A DNA stretch of 62,126 nucleotides. Source: a bacterium. GTDB lineage: Bacteria > Desulfobacterota > Binatia > HRBIN30 > CADEER01. This document shows positions 60,986 to 62,126 of the stretch, piece by piece. How positions within the stretch are numbered: the first letter of the stretch is position 1; each line of letters opens with the position of its first letter. The position numbers and the translations under genes are program-made. The stretch lies in contig JAUIGL010000032.1 in the NCBI GenBank assembly GCA_030430165.1, forward strand, positions 1 to 62,126, written 5' to 3'. The notes below the pieces were generated by a model. That model saw only the letters and a program-made list of their open reading frames with translations. It ran no database searches and had not been told where the DNA came from.

Positions 60986-61390
60986 TCAGGAGAAGAAGGT
61001 CGCCTCTACCAGGGCCGAGTCGTTGTACTCTTTGAAGTCGACGATCTTGCCGCCGGCGACGCGCCACAGCATGCAGTAGCGATTGTTGTAGGGCGTGCCG
61101 GCGGTGGTCTTGGCGCTGCCCTGCGCCTCGATCACGACCCAGTCGCCGGCCTCGAGAAAATTGATCACGTCGAGCGTGATCATCTCCGACAGCCCGGCGG
61201 CGACGCGACCGACCAGCTCGATGAACCCGGCCCTGGTCTCGACGGTACCCGACATCGGATGGCCGCCGACCATCCAGAACCGCATATCCTCGGCAAAGAA
61301 CCCGAGAAACCTCTCGCTGTCGCCGCCGTTGAAAGCATCCAGCGCATCACTGACGATGCGCCCCGCTTCAGTCGTAGTCTCGCGCCCCAT
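60986..61390 (-). CDS. SnoaL/NTF2-like fold protein
   Basis: A 134-residue cone-shaped NTF2-like domain of the kind used by ketosteroid isomerases, SnoaL cyclases and many uncharacterised enzymes. Features are DALDAFNGGDSERFLGFFAEDMRFWMVG and the closing strand NRYCMLWRVAGGKIVDFKEYNDS. The role is open. AGGAGG five bases before ATG 61390 is a clear start. Confidence 0.8.
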   Translation of the reverse strand: MGRETTTEAGRIVSDALDAFNGGDSERFLGFFAEDMRFWMVGGHPMSGTVETRAGFIELVGRVAAGLSEMITLDVINFLEAGDWVVIEAQGSAKTTAGTPYNNRYCMLWRVAGGKIVDFKEYNDSALVEATFFS

Positions 61391-61598
61391 GCAACCTCCT
61401 ATCTCCAGTCAATCGGCCATCAACCCTGTTGCCCCCTCACGACCCAACCGAACCCCAGAAACCCCATCAGCGTTCATCTGCGCAGATCAGTGGCAAAAAA
61501 ATGAGCCACCCCTGCTCGCCGCAAGCACCACCGCACAGTGAACACCCGCCGCCTCCGGTCGCAATCCGTGTCCCCCGTGTTCACCTGTGGTAAAAATC

Positions 61599-62126
61599 TC
61601 ACCCAGCCGTCCATCCCCCATCAACCGGCAGCACAACGCCGTTGACGTAGTCGTTGGTAATCAACGCGTAGGCAGCATCCGCCGTGTTGCCCGGCATCCC
61701 CATGCGCCGCAGCGGAGTCGCCGCGATCGCCGATTCGAAGAGCTGTGTCACCCCGGCCTCGTCGAGGTTCGACTCGATGGCCGTGTCGCCGATCAGTCCG
61801 GGTGAAAGCACGTTGACGCGAATCCCGCGCGGCGCGAGCTCGACCGCCAGGTTGCGTCCGAGCGCGTTGACCGCACCGCACAGGGCCGTACCGCCGCTGT
61901 AGTTCGCCACGTGTGCCATGTCGGCGATCCCCGAGCAGAGCAGAATCGCGCCGCCCTCGCCCATCTTGGGCAACGCGTAGTGACAGCAGCTCATCTGGCC
62001 GAAGAAGCGGCCGTCGAAGAGCTCGCGCCAGCGCGCCGGCGGGGTTTCGGCGATGCTGCCGAAGACGGCGCTGCCGGCGCAGGTCACCAGGACGTCGACC
62101 CGTTCGACCGTGTCGAAAAGGGCGCG
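61599..62126 (-). CDS. SDR-family protein, 5' truncated by the window edge
   Basis: The last 175 codons of a short-chain dehydrogenase/reductase whose N-terminal TGxxxGxG lies outside the window. Catalytic Ser is seen in LLCSGIADM, and the Tyr in ANYSGGTALC is followed by Gly-Gly-Thr, so the canonical YxxxK lysine is not present at its place. The C-terminal half (GIRVNVLSPGLIG, VLPVDGGWTAG) is typical. It could be an atypical or inactive SDR. The next gene upstream is outside. Confidence 0.8.
   Translation of the reverse strand, partial: RALFDTVERVDVLVTCAGSAVFGSIAETPPARWRELFDGRFFGQMSCCHYALPKMGEGGAILLCSGIADMAHVANYSGGTALCGAVNALGRNLAVELAPRGIRVNVLSPGLIGDTAIESNLDEAGVTQLFESAIAATPLRRMGMPGNTADAAYALITNDYVNGVVLPVDGGWTAG

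Noticed and set aside
1..62126. Prophage, secondary-metabolite cluster, tRNA or rRNA genes
   Set aside because: No phage structural genes, PKS/NRPS modules or recognisable RNA genes were seen by eye; a tRNAscan run would settle the tRNA question.

Overview
The window is GC-rich (roughly two thirds G+C by eye), densely coding, and reads as one contig of a free-living Gram-negative bacterium. The mix resembles uncultured deltaproteobacterial-type lineages such as Binatota/Desulfobacterota_B: secreted proteins with threonine-proline stalks and paired EF-hand modules, several acyl-CoA ligases, MaoC and SDR enzymes, a carotenoid oxygenase, a long Lhr helicase and a compact minor-pilin operon. The lineage is inferred from family content only. 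I saw no rRNA, tRNA, phage, plasmid or CRISPR signature.

Layout. 1-8 kb: a small membrane protein, a PurM-type AIR synthase, a secreted beta-helix-like protein with TP stalk and EF-hand pair, a thioredoxin-fold protein coupled to SurE, and a Coq4-like protein. 8-19 kb: a ThDP enzyme, a HerA/FtsK-like ATPase, a four-gene type IV minor pilin operon (PilX-FimT-PilV-PilW), a CDF metal exporter divergent from a small zinc-ribbon protein, and exonuclease III. 19-31 kb: a secreted metalloprotease with IPT domain and TP stalk, a TetR regulator, Lhr, a lipoprotein, a GPH symporter and a methyltransferase. 31-44 kb: SGNH hydrolase, sulfatase-fold lipoprotein, two acyl-CoA ligases (one MatB-like), a GT-C glycosyltransferase, SDR, amidohydrolase coupled to TerC, and an acyltransferase. 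44-62 kb: Cys-rich secreted proteins, a UbiA/MenA prenyltransferase, a cNMP-binding protein with an APH-type kinase, a DapB-like dehydrogenase, a MaoC-like hydratase, an EF-hand/P460-like haem protein, a third acyl-CoA ligase, DUF1499 and DUF2141 proteins, a KDPG-type aldolase, a DRE-TIM aldolase, a carotenoid oxygenase, a VWA protein with four tandem beta repeats, and a truncated SDR.

Two themes stand out. First, several secreted proteins are built from recurring modules. A 59-residue Cys-flanked EF-hand pair occurs at the C-terminus of one protein and the N-terminus of another, TP stalks recur in three, and two different secreted proteins appear to share a C-terminal domain. Together they look like a calcium-dependent surface assembly set. 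Second, the intergenic space is full of non-autonomous repeats: four MITE-like families with terminal inverted repeats, one with a clear 4-bp target duplication, plus a palindromic family, GGGGTAC hairpins and ATCTGCG repeats. Several of these sit exactly at stop codons. No transposase gene is present, so any mobilising enzyme must lie elsewhere.
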